Origin: Streptosporangiaceae bacterium
Lineage (GTDB): Bacteria > Actinomycetota > Actinomycetes > Streptosporangiales > Streptosporangiaceae
Direction: 5' to 3'
Assembly (NCBI GenBank): GCA_025934375.1
Contig: JAICYD010000072.1
Coordinates: 1-36,464 of the forward strand
Length of the DNA stretch: 36,464 nt
Position numbers and translations under genes: made by a program. The stretch's first letter is position 1; every line of letters starts with the position of its first letter. Below the pieces are notes generated by a model, which was given only the letters and a program-made list of their open reading frames with translations, was not told where the DNA came from and ran no database searches. This document shows positions 1-7,550 of the stretch, in pieces.

Positions 1-72
1 CCGGTGGCCGTGTCCCGCGCGCAGCCCGTGGCCCCGCCGGTGGCCGTGTCCCGCGCGCAGCCCGTGGCCCGT
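1..72. repeat. 36-bp tandem repeat, two copies in window
   Basis: Two consecutive 36-bp units (1-36 and 37-72) differ only near their ends and are in frame with the first gene, encoding VAVSRAQPVAPP and VAVSRAQPVARP. The array may continue upstream of the window. Confidence 0.8.
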
Positions 73-384
73 CCGGGGGTGGTGGCCCGTCCGGCCGGGC
101 ACGTCCATCCCGCCCCGGGCCGGCGCGTTGCCGCCGGGCGGCGAGCGGGCGACCGCGCGGTGAAGGCGAAGCCGGCCGCGCGGGGGGAGGCGCGGTTGCG
201 CCTGACCAGGCGCGGGCGCCTGACGATCACCAGCAGCGTCGTCGTCCTCATAGCGGCCGGATCGATGGCCGCGTCGATGGCTATCGCGGGAACGGCCCGC
301 GCTACGGCGCATCCCGGGGTCCCCCCGCGCCCAGCGCTCCCCGTCCAGGCGGCGGTCCAGGCTGCCGGCTCGGTCCGGGGCTAA
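1..384 (+). CDS. Small membrane-anchored protein, 5' end cut by window (LysM-type position upstream of nrdR)
   Basis: The reading frame is open from the first base and ends at TAA 382-384, so the 5' end probably lies outside the window; the first in-window start is GTG at 4. The N-terminal part is Ala/Pro/Arg rich and begins with two copies of a 12-residue repeat. A basic stretch (LRLTRRGRL) precedes one hydrophobic segment at about residues 74-94, followed by a short Ala/Pro tail. In many actinobacteria the gene between lexA and nrdR encodes a protein with this basic-TM pattern followed by a LysM peptidoglycan-binding domain. Here the frame stops about 30 residues after the membrane segment and no LysM is visible. 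It may be a shortened relative or an unrelated small membrane protein. The function is unknown. Confidence 0.45.
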   Translation, partial: PVAVSRAQPVAPPVAVSRAQPVARPGVVARPAGHVHPAPGRRVAAGRRAGDRAVKAKPAARGEARLRLTRRGRLTITSSVVVLIAAGSMAASMAIAGTARATAHPGVPPRPALPVQAAVQAAGSVRG

Positions 385-478
385 GGGCCGCGGCTCGCCG
401 GGGTCACCGGCGACACGCCGCGATCTCCGCCGAACGCGCCTGACTATGACGCGTTCTGCATCGATGCTCGTCTTCAAC

Positions 479-507
479 TTGCAACCGGCGCGGGTGTGTT
501 CTACGGT
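479..507 (+). promoter_or_regulatory. Candidate promoter of nrdR(-nrdJ)
   Basis: TTGCAA at 479-484 and TACGGT at 502-507 are separated by 17 bp and fit a housekeeping actinobacterial promoter (TTGnnn, TAnnnT). Transcription would start just upstream of or within the NrdR-box-like and DnaA-box-like elements. A second, poorer option is TTGACC at 507-512. Confidence 0.4.
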
Positions 508-511
508 TGAC

Positions 512-527
512 CACAACATCTAGTACT
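512..527. promoter_or_regulatory. NrdR-box-like element
   Basis: The 16 bp at 512-527 contain CATCTAGT and resemble half of the NrdR box (ACACwATATATwGTGT). The element lies directly after the proposed -10, where NrdR binding would repress its own operon. NrdR boxes usually occur in pairs about 31-33 bp apart. No convincing second box was seen, so the call is tentative. Confidence 0.35.
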
Positions 528-541
528 TACACCGGTGTGGT

Positions 542-575
542 TCATCCACAGCTTGTGGATAACCGCAGTGGATAA
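542..575. promoter_or_regulatory. Cluster of three DnaA-box-like 9-mers
   Basis: TGTGGATAA at 554-562 is a perfect reverse complement of the consensus DnaA box TTATCCACA. TCATCCACA at 542-550 and AGTGGATAA at 567-575 each differ by one base. The first two face each other as a 7-bp inverted repeat (ATCCACA-GCT-TGTGGAT). They lie in the nrdR leader, 36-69 bp before the start codon. Confidence 0.5.
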
Positions 576-610
576 GGGTACGAGAGTGAGCCGCGCCAGG
601 AGGTGATCGC

Positions 611-1120
611 GTGTACTGCCCGTTCTGCCGGCATCCCGATAGCAGAGTCATCGACAGCCGAGTCACGGAGGACGGCACCGCGATCCGCCGGCGGAGGTCC
701 TGCCCGGAGTGCGGCCGTCGGTTCACCACGCAGGAATCGGTCATCTTGATGGTGGCCAAGCGCAGTGGCGTGACCGAGCCGTTCACCCGGGACAAGATCA
801 TCCGCGGCGTGCAACGGGCCTGCCAGGGCCGGCCGGTCGATGAGGACCAGCTCGCCATGCTCGCCCAGCGGGTGGAGGAGACGATCCGGGCGCGCGGCCT
901 CGCGGAAGTGCCATCCCACGAGGTCGGCCTGGCCATCCTGGGGCCGCTTCGCGACCTGGACGAGGTCGCCTACCTCCGCTTCGCCTCGGTGTACCGGGGC
1001 TTTGAGTCGCTCGACGACTTCGAGAAGGAAATCATCGCGCTGCGGGACCGGCGGGTCGACCAGCAGGACACGGACGTCCCGTCGGCGGCCAGCGGGCAGC
1101 CGGGCAAGCCGCCTGGCTAG
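611..1120 (+). CDS. nrdR: Transcriptional repressor NrdR
   Basis: NrdR is an ATP/dATP-sensing repressor of ribonucleotide reductase genes. The 169-residue protein has the usual family length. Its N-terminal zinc ribbon begins MYCPFC and has its second Cys pair in CPECGRRF (about residues 31-38), followed by the ATP-cone domain (VAKRSGVTEPFTRDKIIRGVQRAC, about 48-71 onward). The GTG start is fixed by the conserved MYCPFC N-terminus and by an AGGAGGTG ribosome binding site at 598-605. It is followed 174 bp downstream by nrdJ, the common actinobacterial nrdRJ pair, so NrdR probably controls both genes. The C-terminal tail is polar and unremarkable. Confidence 0.96.
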   Translation: MYCPFCRHPDSRVIDSRVTEDGTAIRRRRSCPECGRRFTTQESVILMVAKRSGVTEPFTRDKIIRGVQRACQGRPVDEDQLAMLAQRVEETIRARGLAEVPSHEVGLAILGPLRDLDEVAYLRFASVYRGFESLDDFEKEIIALRDRRVDQQDTDVPSAASGQPGKPPG

Positions 1121-1294
1121 CGTCCCGCGATCAGGGATCACGGGACCAGGAAGCAGAACAGCGCTGAGAGCTTAGCCGGGCGGCACGCGCCGCGCCGGCG
1201 AGCGGAGCCATGTCGCGCGGGACTCGCGCCGCGCGGGGCATGGCCCCGCGAGAGTGGACGAGAAGTGACGATAAGATCACGGGGAAGGAAGGTC

Positions 1295-4200
1295 ATGACG
1301 GAGACGACCAGTGGGCCGGCGGCACGTAAGGCCAAGCGGCCGCGCAAGGGCCTGACCGTCCAGCGCATTAACACCACGCCCGGAGTGCACCCGTACGAGC
1401 AGGTCACCTGGGAGCGGCGGGATGTCGTGATGACGAACTGGCGGGACGGCTCGGTCAACTTCGAGCAGCGCGGGGTGGAGTTCCCCCAGTCCTGGTCGGT
1501 GAACGCCGGGAACATCGTGACCACCAAGTACTTCCGCGGCGCCGTGGGCACCCCGCAGCGCGAATGGTCGCTGAAGCAGCTCGTGGACCGCGTGACGAAC
1601 GTCTACACGCGAACCGGCCGCGAGCACGGCTACTTCGCCACCGACGAGGACGCTGAGATCTTCGACCACGAGCTCAAGTGGGCCCTGATCCACCAGGTCT
1701 TCTCCTTTAACTCGCCCGTCTGGTTCAACGTCGGCACCGCCTCCCCGCAGCAAGTGAGCGCTTGCTTCATACTCGCCGTTGACGACACGATGGACTCGAT
1801 CCTGGAGTGGTACCGCGAGGAGGGGCTGATCTTCAAGGGCGGCTCCGGGGCGGGCGTGAACCTGTCCCGGATCCGGTCCAGCAAGGAACTTCTGACCAGC
1901 GGCGGCACCGCCAGCGGCCCGGTCAGCTTCATGCGCGGCGCGGACGCCTCGGCCGGGACGATCAAGTCCGGTGGCGCGACCCGCCGCGCCGCCAAGATGG
2001 TCGTGCTCGACGTGGACCACCCCGACGTGGCCGAGTTCATCGAGACGAAGGCGCGCGAGGAAGACAAGATCCGCGTCCTGCGCGACGCCGGCTTCGACAT
2101 GGACCTCGGCGGCCAGGACATCGTCAGCGTCCAGTACCAGAACGCGAACAACTCCGTCCGGGTGTCGGATGAGTTCATGGGAGCGGTCGAAAACGACGGC
2201 CAGTTCCACCTGCGCGCCCGGCTCACCGGCGAGACCGTCGAGACCGTCGAGGCCAAGGGCCTGTTCCGCAAGGTTGCCCAGGCGGCATGGGAGTGCGCGG
2301 ATCCCGGAATCCAGTACGACGACACGATCAACGACTGGCACACCAATCCCGAATCGGGGCGAATCACCGCAAGTAACCCCTGCTCGGAGTACCTCAGCCT
2401 CGACAACTCGTCGTGCAACCTGGCCAGCATCAACCTGCTGAAGTTCCTGCGCGCCGACGACACCTTCGACACCGAGAAGTTCGCGCGGATCAGCGAGCTG
2501 ATCATCACCGCGATGGACATCTCCATCACGTTCGCGGACTTCCCGACCGACAAGATTGGCCAGACCACCCGGGACTACCGCCAGCTCGGCATCGGCTACG
2601 CCAACCTCGGCGCGCTGCTCATGGCCACGGGGCACGCCTACGACTCCGATGGCGGCCGCGCCATCGCCGCCGCGATCACCTCGCTCATGACGGCCTCGGC
2701 CTACAAGAAGTCGGCCGAGCTCGCGGCCGTCGTCGGGCCGTACGTCGGCTATGAGAAGAACGCGGCGGCGCACAAGCGCGTCATCGGCAAGCACACCGCC
2801 GCCAGCGCCAAGGTCCGCCCGGCCGGCACGATCGAGCGCGACATTCTCGACCTAGCCAACAAGACCTGGCAGGAGTGCGCCGAGCTAGGCGATGAGCACG
2901 GCTACCGCAACGCCCAGGCTTCACTGCTCGCGCCCACTGGATGCCTGACTGCGGACACCTTGGTCACGACCGACCGCGGACTGGCCCGGCTCGGCGAACT
3001 CGGCGACATGTACGGCGATCGCTGGCAGGAACTTGACCTCACCGTGTCCACTGACGAGGGACCCCGGCAGGCGACGAAGTTCTTCGTCAACGGCGAGGAG
3101 CCCACCCGCTGCATCACTACTAAGGGCGGCTACAGCATCCAGGGCACGCTCGCCCACCGGGTCAAGGTCGTCAACCCCGAGACGATGGAGTGGGAGTGGA
3201 AGCGCCTCGCGGACATCGCCTCGGGAGACCTGCTCCCGATGCAGATGCGGACGCTGGTCGGCGAGCCGCGCCGGGTTCCGCTGCCCGTCCTGGACCAGGC
3301 GTACTACGCCGGCGACCGTCACGTCCGCGTTCCGGACGCGGTCACCCCGGACCTCGCCGAGATTGTCGGCTACTTCATGGGAGACGGAAGCCTGCACGCC
3401 AAGGGCGTCCGGCTCTGCGTCGCGGACACTGACCTGGATGTAGTGGCTCGCCTCAGCGTTCTGGCTAAGGACCTCTTCGGTATCGAGGCCATGGTTACCC
3501 AGCAGGAGGGCTACCACGAGTTCACGCTCCAGTCGGTCCGGCTGGCCCGCTGGTGGCAAGCCGCGGGATTCGCGAAGACCTTGCCGGACGCCGATCACAG
3601 CGGCAAGGGCTGGGTACCGCGCGTCCCGTCGGCCATCTTGGAGGCCAACGACCCCGAGGTCTACAGCGCGTTCATCCGGGGTCTGTTCGAGGCCGATGGC
3701 ACTGTTCTCGAAGGCGTGCCGAGCTTCAGCACCGCGCATGAGTCATTTGCCGCCGAGGTTCGCACCATGCTGCTGACCAAGGGCCTGGCAACGACGACCC
3801 GCATCACCAGGAGCGGCTGGGGCGGTGCCATCTACCAGGTCCGCCTTCGTAACGTCGACCACGCGCTAAACTTCGCCGAACTGATCGGCTTCATCGGCCG
3901 GCGCAAGGACGACCTGATCGTTGAGCTGGAGCCGGAAACCTCAGCGAAGAAGGACCAGGTGTTCCTGCCGCGCGGGGTGTGGAGCGAACTGGTTCCGCCA
4001 AGCCACCGCGCGTACAGCGCCCTCACGCAGTCGATCCGCAAGAGCGGAGGCGGCGTTCCCCGGATGCTCGCCACCCGTATCTTCGAAGAGACCCTCGACG
4101 TCAGGCTCGCCGCCGCGCTCGATTATCTCTTCGAGCGTGTCGAGGTCAACGAGGACGGTGGCCTCCAGCTCACGTACGACCTGTCCGTGCCGGATAACGT

Positions 4201-5500
4201 CACTTATGTGGCCAACGGCATGGTCAGCCACAACACCATAGGTTTCATGATGGACTGTGACACCACGGGTATCGAGCCTGACCTCGCGCTGGTCAAGTTC
4301 AAGAAGCTCGTCGGCGGCGGGTCCATGCAGATCGTCAACCAGACCGTCCCGCGTGCGCTGAAGAACCTCGGCTACCAGGGCGAGCAGATCGAGGCGATCA
4401 CCGAGTTCATTGCCGAGCACGGTCACGTCGTCAACGCCCCGGGGCTGCGGCAGGAGCACTACGAGGTCTTCGACTGCGCGATGGGCGAGCGCTCGATCAG
4501 CCCGATGGGCCACGTCCGGATGATGGCCTCGGTGCAGCCCTTCCTGTCCGGGTCGATCTCCAAGACGGTCAACATGCCGGAGTCGGCGACCGTCGAGGAC
4601 GTCGAGCAGATCTACTTCGAGGGCTGGAAGCTCGGCCTGAAGGCGCTGGCGATCTACCGGGACAACTGCAAGGTCGGCCAGCCGCTGTCGATCGCGAAGA
4701 AGAAGGACAAGGCCGTTGAGGAGGCCGCCCCGGCCCCCGTGCAGGCCGTGGCCCCGGTCGACCCGCACGGCCACCGGCCGGTCCGCAAGCGCATGCCGAA
4801 GAAGCGCTCGGCCACCGTGACCAAGTTCGACGTGGCGGGGGCTAGCGGCTACATGACCGCCTCCACGTACCCGGACGACGGGGTCGGGGAGGTGTTCCTC
4901 AAGCTCGGCAAGCAGGGTTCCACCCTGGCGGGCGTGATGGACGCGTTCTCGATCGCGATCTCGGTGGGCCTGCAGTACGGCATCCCGCTGGACTCCTACG
5001 TCGCCAAGTTCACCAACATGCGGTTTGAGCCGGCCGGCATGACCGACGACCCGGACATCCGCATCGCGACCTCGATGATGGACTACATCTTCCGCCGCCT
5101 GGCGCTGGACCACCTGCCCTACGACCAGCGCGCCGAGCTCGGCATCCTGTCGGCCGCCGAACGGGCCGCGCAACTCGCGGGCCAGGACCCGGCGACGCTG
5201 GGCGAGGACATCGACCCGGTGGAGCTAGCCCAGTCCGCGGGCGTCGACGCGCCGCAGGCGGACCGGCCGGCGGCCCCGCCGGCCAGCGCCCAGGCGCCGG
5301 CCACGCCGCCGGGGCCCGGCACCGCAACGCCGGGAACAGCGACGAAGAGCGGCGGCCCGCACAGCACCGCTGAGCTGATCGAGTTCCAGCAGGGCCGCAC
5401 GGCGGATGCCCCGTTGTGCCTCACCTGCGGGACGAAGATGCGCCCGGCCGGCAGCTGCTACGTCTGCGAAGGCTGCGGCTCCACCAGCGGCTGCAGCTAA
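1295..5500 (+). CDS. nrdJ: Vitamin B12-dependent (class II) ribonucleoside-diphosphate reductase, intein-containing precursor
   Basis: This enzyme reduces ribonucleotides to deoxyribonucleotides using adenosylcobalamin and so works without oxygen-dependent radical generation. The precursor is 1401 residues, or about 970 after removal of a 431-residue intein (residues 550-980), a normal actinobacterial NrdJ length. The N-terminal segment (TTPGVHPYEQVTWERRDVV) is typical. C157 in SACFILAVDD and the N361-P-C363-S-E365 finger loop match the redox and active-site Cys, Asn and Glu of the family. The intein splits APTG from TIGFMMDCDTTG. The C-terminus ends in a Cys-rich segment (CLTCGTKM...CYVCEGCG), as in NrdJ proteins that need a C-terminal Cys pair for re-reduction. 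ATG 1295 is preferred over GTG 1265 because it follows GGGGAAGGAAGG at 1281-1292 and gives the family's N-terminus (MTETTSGPA). Confidence 0.96.
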   Translation: MTETTSGPAARKAKRPRKGLTVQRINTTPGVHPYEQVTWERRDVVMTNWRDGSVNFEQRGVEFPQSWSVNAGNIVTTKYFRGAVGTPQREWSLKQLVDRVTNVYTRTGREHGYFATDEDAEIFDHELKWALIHQVFSFNSPVWFNVGTASPQQVSACFILAVDDTMDSILEWYREEGLIFKGGSGAGVNLSRIRSSKELLTSGGTASGPVSFMRGADASAGTIKSGGATRRAAKMVVLDVDHPDVAEFIETKAREEDKIRVLRDAGFDMDLGGQDIVSVQYQNANNSVRVSDEFMGAVENDGQFHLRARLTGETVETVEAKGLFRKVAQAAWECADPGIQYDDTINDWHTNPESGRITASNPCSEYLSLDNSSCNLASINLLKFLRADDTFDTEKFARISELIITAMDISITFADFPTDKIGQTTRDYRQLGIGYANLGALLMATGHAYDSDGGRAIAAAITSLMTASAYKKSAELAAVVGPYVGYEKNAAAHKRVIGKHTAASAKVRPAGTIERDILDLANKTWQECAELGDEHGYRNAQASLLAPTGCLTADTLVTTDRGLARLGELGDMYGDRWQELDLTVSTDEGPRQATKFFVNGEEPTRCITTKGGYSIQGTLAHRVKVVNPETMEWEWKRLADIASGDLLPMQMRTLVGEPRRVPLPVLDQAYYAGDRHVRVPDAVTPDLAEIVGYFMGDGSLHAKGVRLCVADTDLDVVARLSVLAKDLFGIEAMVTQQEGYHEFTLQSVRLARWWQAAGFAKTLPDADHSGKGWVPRVPSAILEANDPEVYSAFIRGLFEADGTVLEGVPSFSTAHESFAAEVRTMLLTKGLATTTRITRSGWGGAIYQVRLRNVDHALNFAELIGFIGRRKDDLIVELEPETSAKKDQVFLPRGVWSELVPPSHRAYSALTQSIRKSGGGVPRMLATRIFEETLDVRLAAALDYLFERVEVNEDGGLQLTYDLSVPDNVTYVANGMVSHNTIGFMMDCDTTGIEPDLALVKFKKLVGGGSMQIVNQTVPRALKNLGYQGEQIEAITEFIAEHGHVVNAPGLRQEHYEVFDCAMGERSISPMGHVRMMASVQPFLSGSISKTVNMPESATVEDVEQIYFEGWKLGLKALAIYRDNCKVGQPLSIAKKKDKAVEEAAPAPVQAVAPVDPHGHRPVRKRMPKKRSATVTKFDVAGASGYMTASTYPDDGVGEVFLKLGKQGSTLAGVMDAFSIAISVGLQYGIPLDSYVAKFTNMRFEPAGMTDDPDIRIATSMMDYIFRRLALDHLPYDQRAELGILSAAERAAQLAGQDPATLGEDIDPVELAQSAGVDAPQADRPAAPPASAQAPATPPGPGTATPGTATKSGGPHSTAELIEFQQGRTADAPLCLTCGTKMRPAGSCYVCEGCGSTSGCS
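2942..4234 (+). other. NrdJ intein with LAGLIDADG homing endonuclease
   Basis: This is an in-frame insertion of 431 codons. Splicing block A starts with Cys1 (CLTADTLVTTDRG). Block B contains the TxxH motif (GTLAHRVKVV). The C-terminal blocks read YDLSVPDNVTYVANG and end in MVSHN, with Thr as the first residue of the C-extein (TIGFMMD). Between them are two dodecapeptide endonuclease motifs, GYFMGDGSL and GLFEADGTV, both with their acidic residue. The protein is therefore predicted to splice and may still cut an intein-less nrdJ allele. The ends are set by comparing the flanking extein with the uninterrupted family sequence. Confidence 0.93.
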
Positions 5501-5575
5501 AAGTGAGCGGTATTGCACCAGAAGCAACAAGCGCTCGCGAGAGCGGCTGAGTATCTGATCTGCTGAAAACGCCGC

Positions 5576-5604
5576 ACGCCCGGGCCTGCAGGGGGCCCGG
5601 GCGT
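5576..5604 (+). terminator. Strong hairpin after nrdJ, abutting the next start codon
   Basis: A perfect 11-bp GC-rich stem (5576-5586 with 5594-5604) closes a 7-nt loop 75 bp after the nrdJ stop. No U-run follows, as is common for actinobacterial terminators. It ends one base before ATG 5606 of the PspC-domain gene, so it could also hide that gene's ribosome binding site. Confidence 0.65.
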
Positions 5605-5605
5605 A

Positions 5606-5923
5606 ATGAACGACCTTCCCCCGCAGGATGGTGCCCGCGACAGCGAGAGCACCGGGAACCACGACGGCCAGCGGACGCTGCGGCGTTCCTCGCAGGACCG
5701 GATGTTCGCGGGAGTGGGCGCCGGCGTCGCGAACTACCTCGGCACCGACGTGACCGCGACGCGAGTTGGCCTGGCCGCGGCCGCCGTCCTCGCCCACGTG
5801 GCGATCCCGGTCTACGTTGCCGGGTGGGCCCTGCTCCCCGAGGAGGGCAAGTCCCGCTCCCGCGCGGCCGAGTTCCTCGACTCAGTGACCAGTCGCGTGC
5901 GGTTACGCCGCCCGTCTCCGTGA
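5606..5923 (+). CDS. PspC-domain protein
   Basis: The 105-residue protein has a hydrophilic N-terminus of about 24 residues and then the PspC domain (RTLRRSSQDRMFAGVGAGVANYLG, about 24-47). A hydrophobic membrane segment follows (VGLAAAAVLAHVAIPVYVAGWALLP, about 54-78), then a basic tail. PspC-domain proteins are small membrane proteins linked to envelope-stress responses; a precise role cannot be given here. ATG 5606 is the only start before the domain but lacks a normal ribosome binding site because a hairpin fills the upstream 30 bases. Translation may be leaderless or structure-controlled. The 3' end overlaps the convergent DUF222 gene by 21 bp. Confidence 0.8.
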   Translation: MNDLPPQDGARDSESTGNHDGQRTLRRSSQDRMFAGVGAGVANYLGTDVTATRVGLAAAAVLAHVAIPVYVAGWALLPEEGKSRSRAAEFLDSVTSRVRLRRPSP

Positions 5924-7459
5924 CGGGCCTTGATCATCGGGTGGCCCGGTGCCTGGTGGCCCAGTGCCGCCCGGAGGTCCGTGACTGTGCTGGACTTGCC
6001 CTCGGGGCCCGTATGCGGTGGTCGTCCCATCAGGGTGCAAGACAAGTCTCCAGCCCCACCGGTGAATGCAAATATCGTGATGGAATTGACAAAGTAGAAC
6101 ACAATTGCTAATAGATGTCTCGCCGCCGTCGGCCTGATGGCGCAGGTGGTGGATATCACCGTGGGCGGGGGGCTTGCGGCAGCCGGGCCATTCGCAGTGC
6201 CGGGCGCGCAGCTGGATGGCGCGGCGCAGGGCGCCGGGGATGGCGGCGGAGACGCCGACGTCGAGGATGACGGACTTGCTGTTGTAGGGGGCATCCAGCA
6301 GGCCGCGCCGGAGGATGGAGGCAAGGCGGTCCGGGCCGGCGACCAGGTCGACGGCCAGCCGGGCGATGGCGTAGCGCAGCGCCTGCCGTGCCTGCGGGGA
6401 CAGGGCCTGGGATCGGTCGCTGGCACCGCTGCTCACATGGTCCCCGCCTGCGCGGTCCAGATGGGCCACGATGACGTCTATCATCTGGTCCACGACCGCC
6501 AGGTCAAGATGGCCGGTGACCACCGGGGTGATGAGCGCGTCGCACGCGGCGGCCTCGGCATGCAGGCCGCCCAGGTACCCGTGCTCGCCCGTCAGGGCGG
6601 CCAGCCACGCCTCATGTAGCTCGGATGCACCGGGCAGCCCCAGCAGCCGGGCCAGGTCGATGACCGCGTCGACGCGGGTATCGGCACCGGCCCGGTCCGG
6701 CACCAGACGCGACCGCAGCAGCAACTCGCACGCTAGTTGCAGCGCGTCGTGGTAGCGCTGGGCCTCAGTGCGCTCGTCTTCGGGGCCGGCCTTCTTGCCG
6801 AGGGAGTCCAGGACGGCTTGCAGGGCGGCGGTGCACTCGGGGGTGAGGCTCCCGTTCACCCGCCCGGCGTTGTCCAAGGTGGTCCCGAGCTTCAAGAACC
6901 GGTCGTCGAACCCGTCGTCGGGTTCGTCGGGGTCGGGGCCGGACTGCTGGCGCCATGTCTCGTAGGCAGCGCGGGCGATTATGGCCAGGTCTTCGAGGTT
7001 GGCGCCAGCCGAGGCGGTGTCGGCCAAGAGCTTGTCGACGTCGTGGCGCCAGTCGCCGGGCAGTCGGCGGGTCCACTCGGCCAGCTTCGCGGCCCACGAC
7101 TGCGAGACCTCGCCAGCGGCGACGGCGTCCTCGATGACCGGGTGGTCGCGGAACTGGCGCATCTGCCGTACCTCGGCGGCAGCCGCCTGGCCGGTCATCC
7201 GGCCCCGGGCCCTCAGCCACGCGGTGGCCGACCCGTGCCCGTCGGCGGCGTAGGCCCGCTCGGCCTCAAACCGGGCCAGGATCGCTGCCCGAGCGGCGGC
7301 GAGCTTGCCGCTCAGCACGCCCACGGACTCCAAGACTCCGCCCAGCTCGGCAGGCAACAGGGACGCCGTGCCCGGGTCACGGAGGTAGCCCAGGGCGGCC
7401 TCCGCCATGCGCAGCGCGTCAGTGACGGTCACCGGTGCCGTATCGCCTTCAGTGCACAT
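5903..7459 (-). CDS. DUF222 and HNH endonuclease domain protein (13E12-repeat type)
   Basis: The 518-residue protein has an all-alpha DUF222 region over most of its length. A C-terminal HNH nuclease fold lies at about residues 420-470: C-x4-C (CEWPGC), the HH of DIHHL, then CQFHHD. This is the architecture of the mycobacterial 13E12 repeat family and its many actinobacterial relatives, usually multicopy and suspected to be mobile or SOS-linked. The zinc-binding Cys and His residues are present, so nuclease activity is plausible; the target is unknown. ATG 7459 is chosen over GTG 7468 because GGGGAGGTG lies 8 bases before it. The tail after the HNH is Gly/Pro/His rich and probably disordered. 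A 16-20 bp inverted repeat sits about 40 bp upstream. Confidence 0.9.
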   Translation of the reverse strand: MCTEGDTAPVTVTDALRMAEAALGYLRDPGTASLLPAELGGVLESVGVLSGKLAAARAAILARFEAERAYAADGHGSATAWLRARGRMTGQAAAAEVRQMRQFRDHPVIEDAVAAGEVSQSWAAKLAEWTRRLPGDWRHDVDKLLADTASAGANLEDLAIIARAAYETWRQQSGPDPDEPDDGFDDRFLKLGTTLDNAGRVNGSLTPECTAALQAVLDSLGKKAGPEDERTEAQRYHDALQLACELLLRSRLVPDRAGADTRVDAVIDLARLLGLPGASELHEAWLAALTGEHGYLGGLHAEAAACDALITPVVTGHLDLAVVDQMIDVIVAHLDRAGGDHVSSGASDRSQALSPQARQALRYAIARLAVDLVAGPDRLASILRRGLLDAPYNSKSVILDVGVSAAIPGALRRAIQLRARHCEWPGCRKPPAHGDIHHLRHQADGGETSISNCVLLCQFHHDICIHRWGWRLVLHPDGTTTAYGPRGQVQHSHGPPGGTGPPGTGPPDDQGPSRRRAA

Positions 7460-7498
7460 GCGGATCACCTCCCCCGAGGCCCGTTCCGTGGCATCTGC

Positions 7499-7518
7499 AT
7501 TCGATTATGTCATCGAAT
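7499..7518 (-). promoter_or_regulatory. Inverted repeat upstream of the DUF222-HNH gene
   Basis: ATTCGAT-TATGTC-ATCGAAT has perfect 7-bp arms and a 6-bp spacer, 40 bp before ATG 7459. The 16-bp core (TCGAT-N6-ATCGA, 7501-7516) has the same outer bases and spacing as the actinobacterial SOS box (TCGAAC-N4-GTTCGA) but differs at four inner positions. It is a possible operator. Confidence 0.45.
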
Positions 7519-7550
7519 ACAAGTGGAGTCAATGAAGTAGCACCGGCAAT

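Noticed and set aside
1277..2794. 505-codon frame opposite nrdJ
   Set aside because: It is an antisense shadow of the well-conserved NrdJ.
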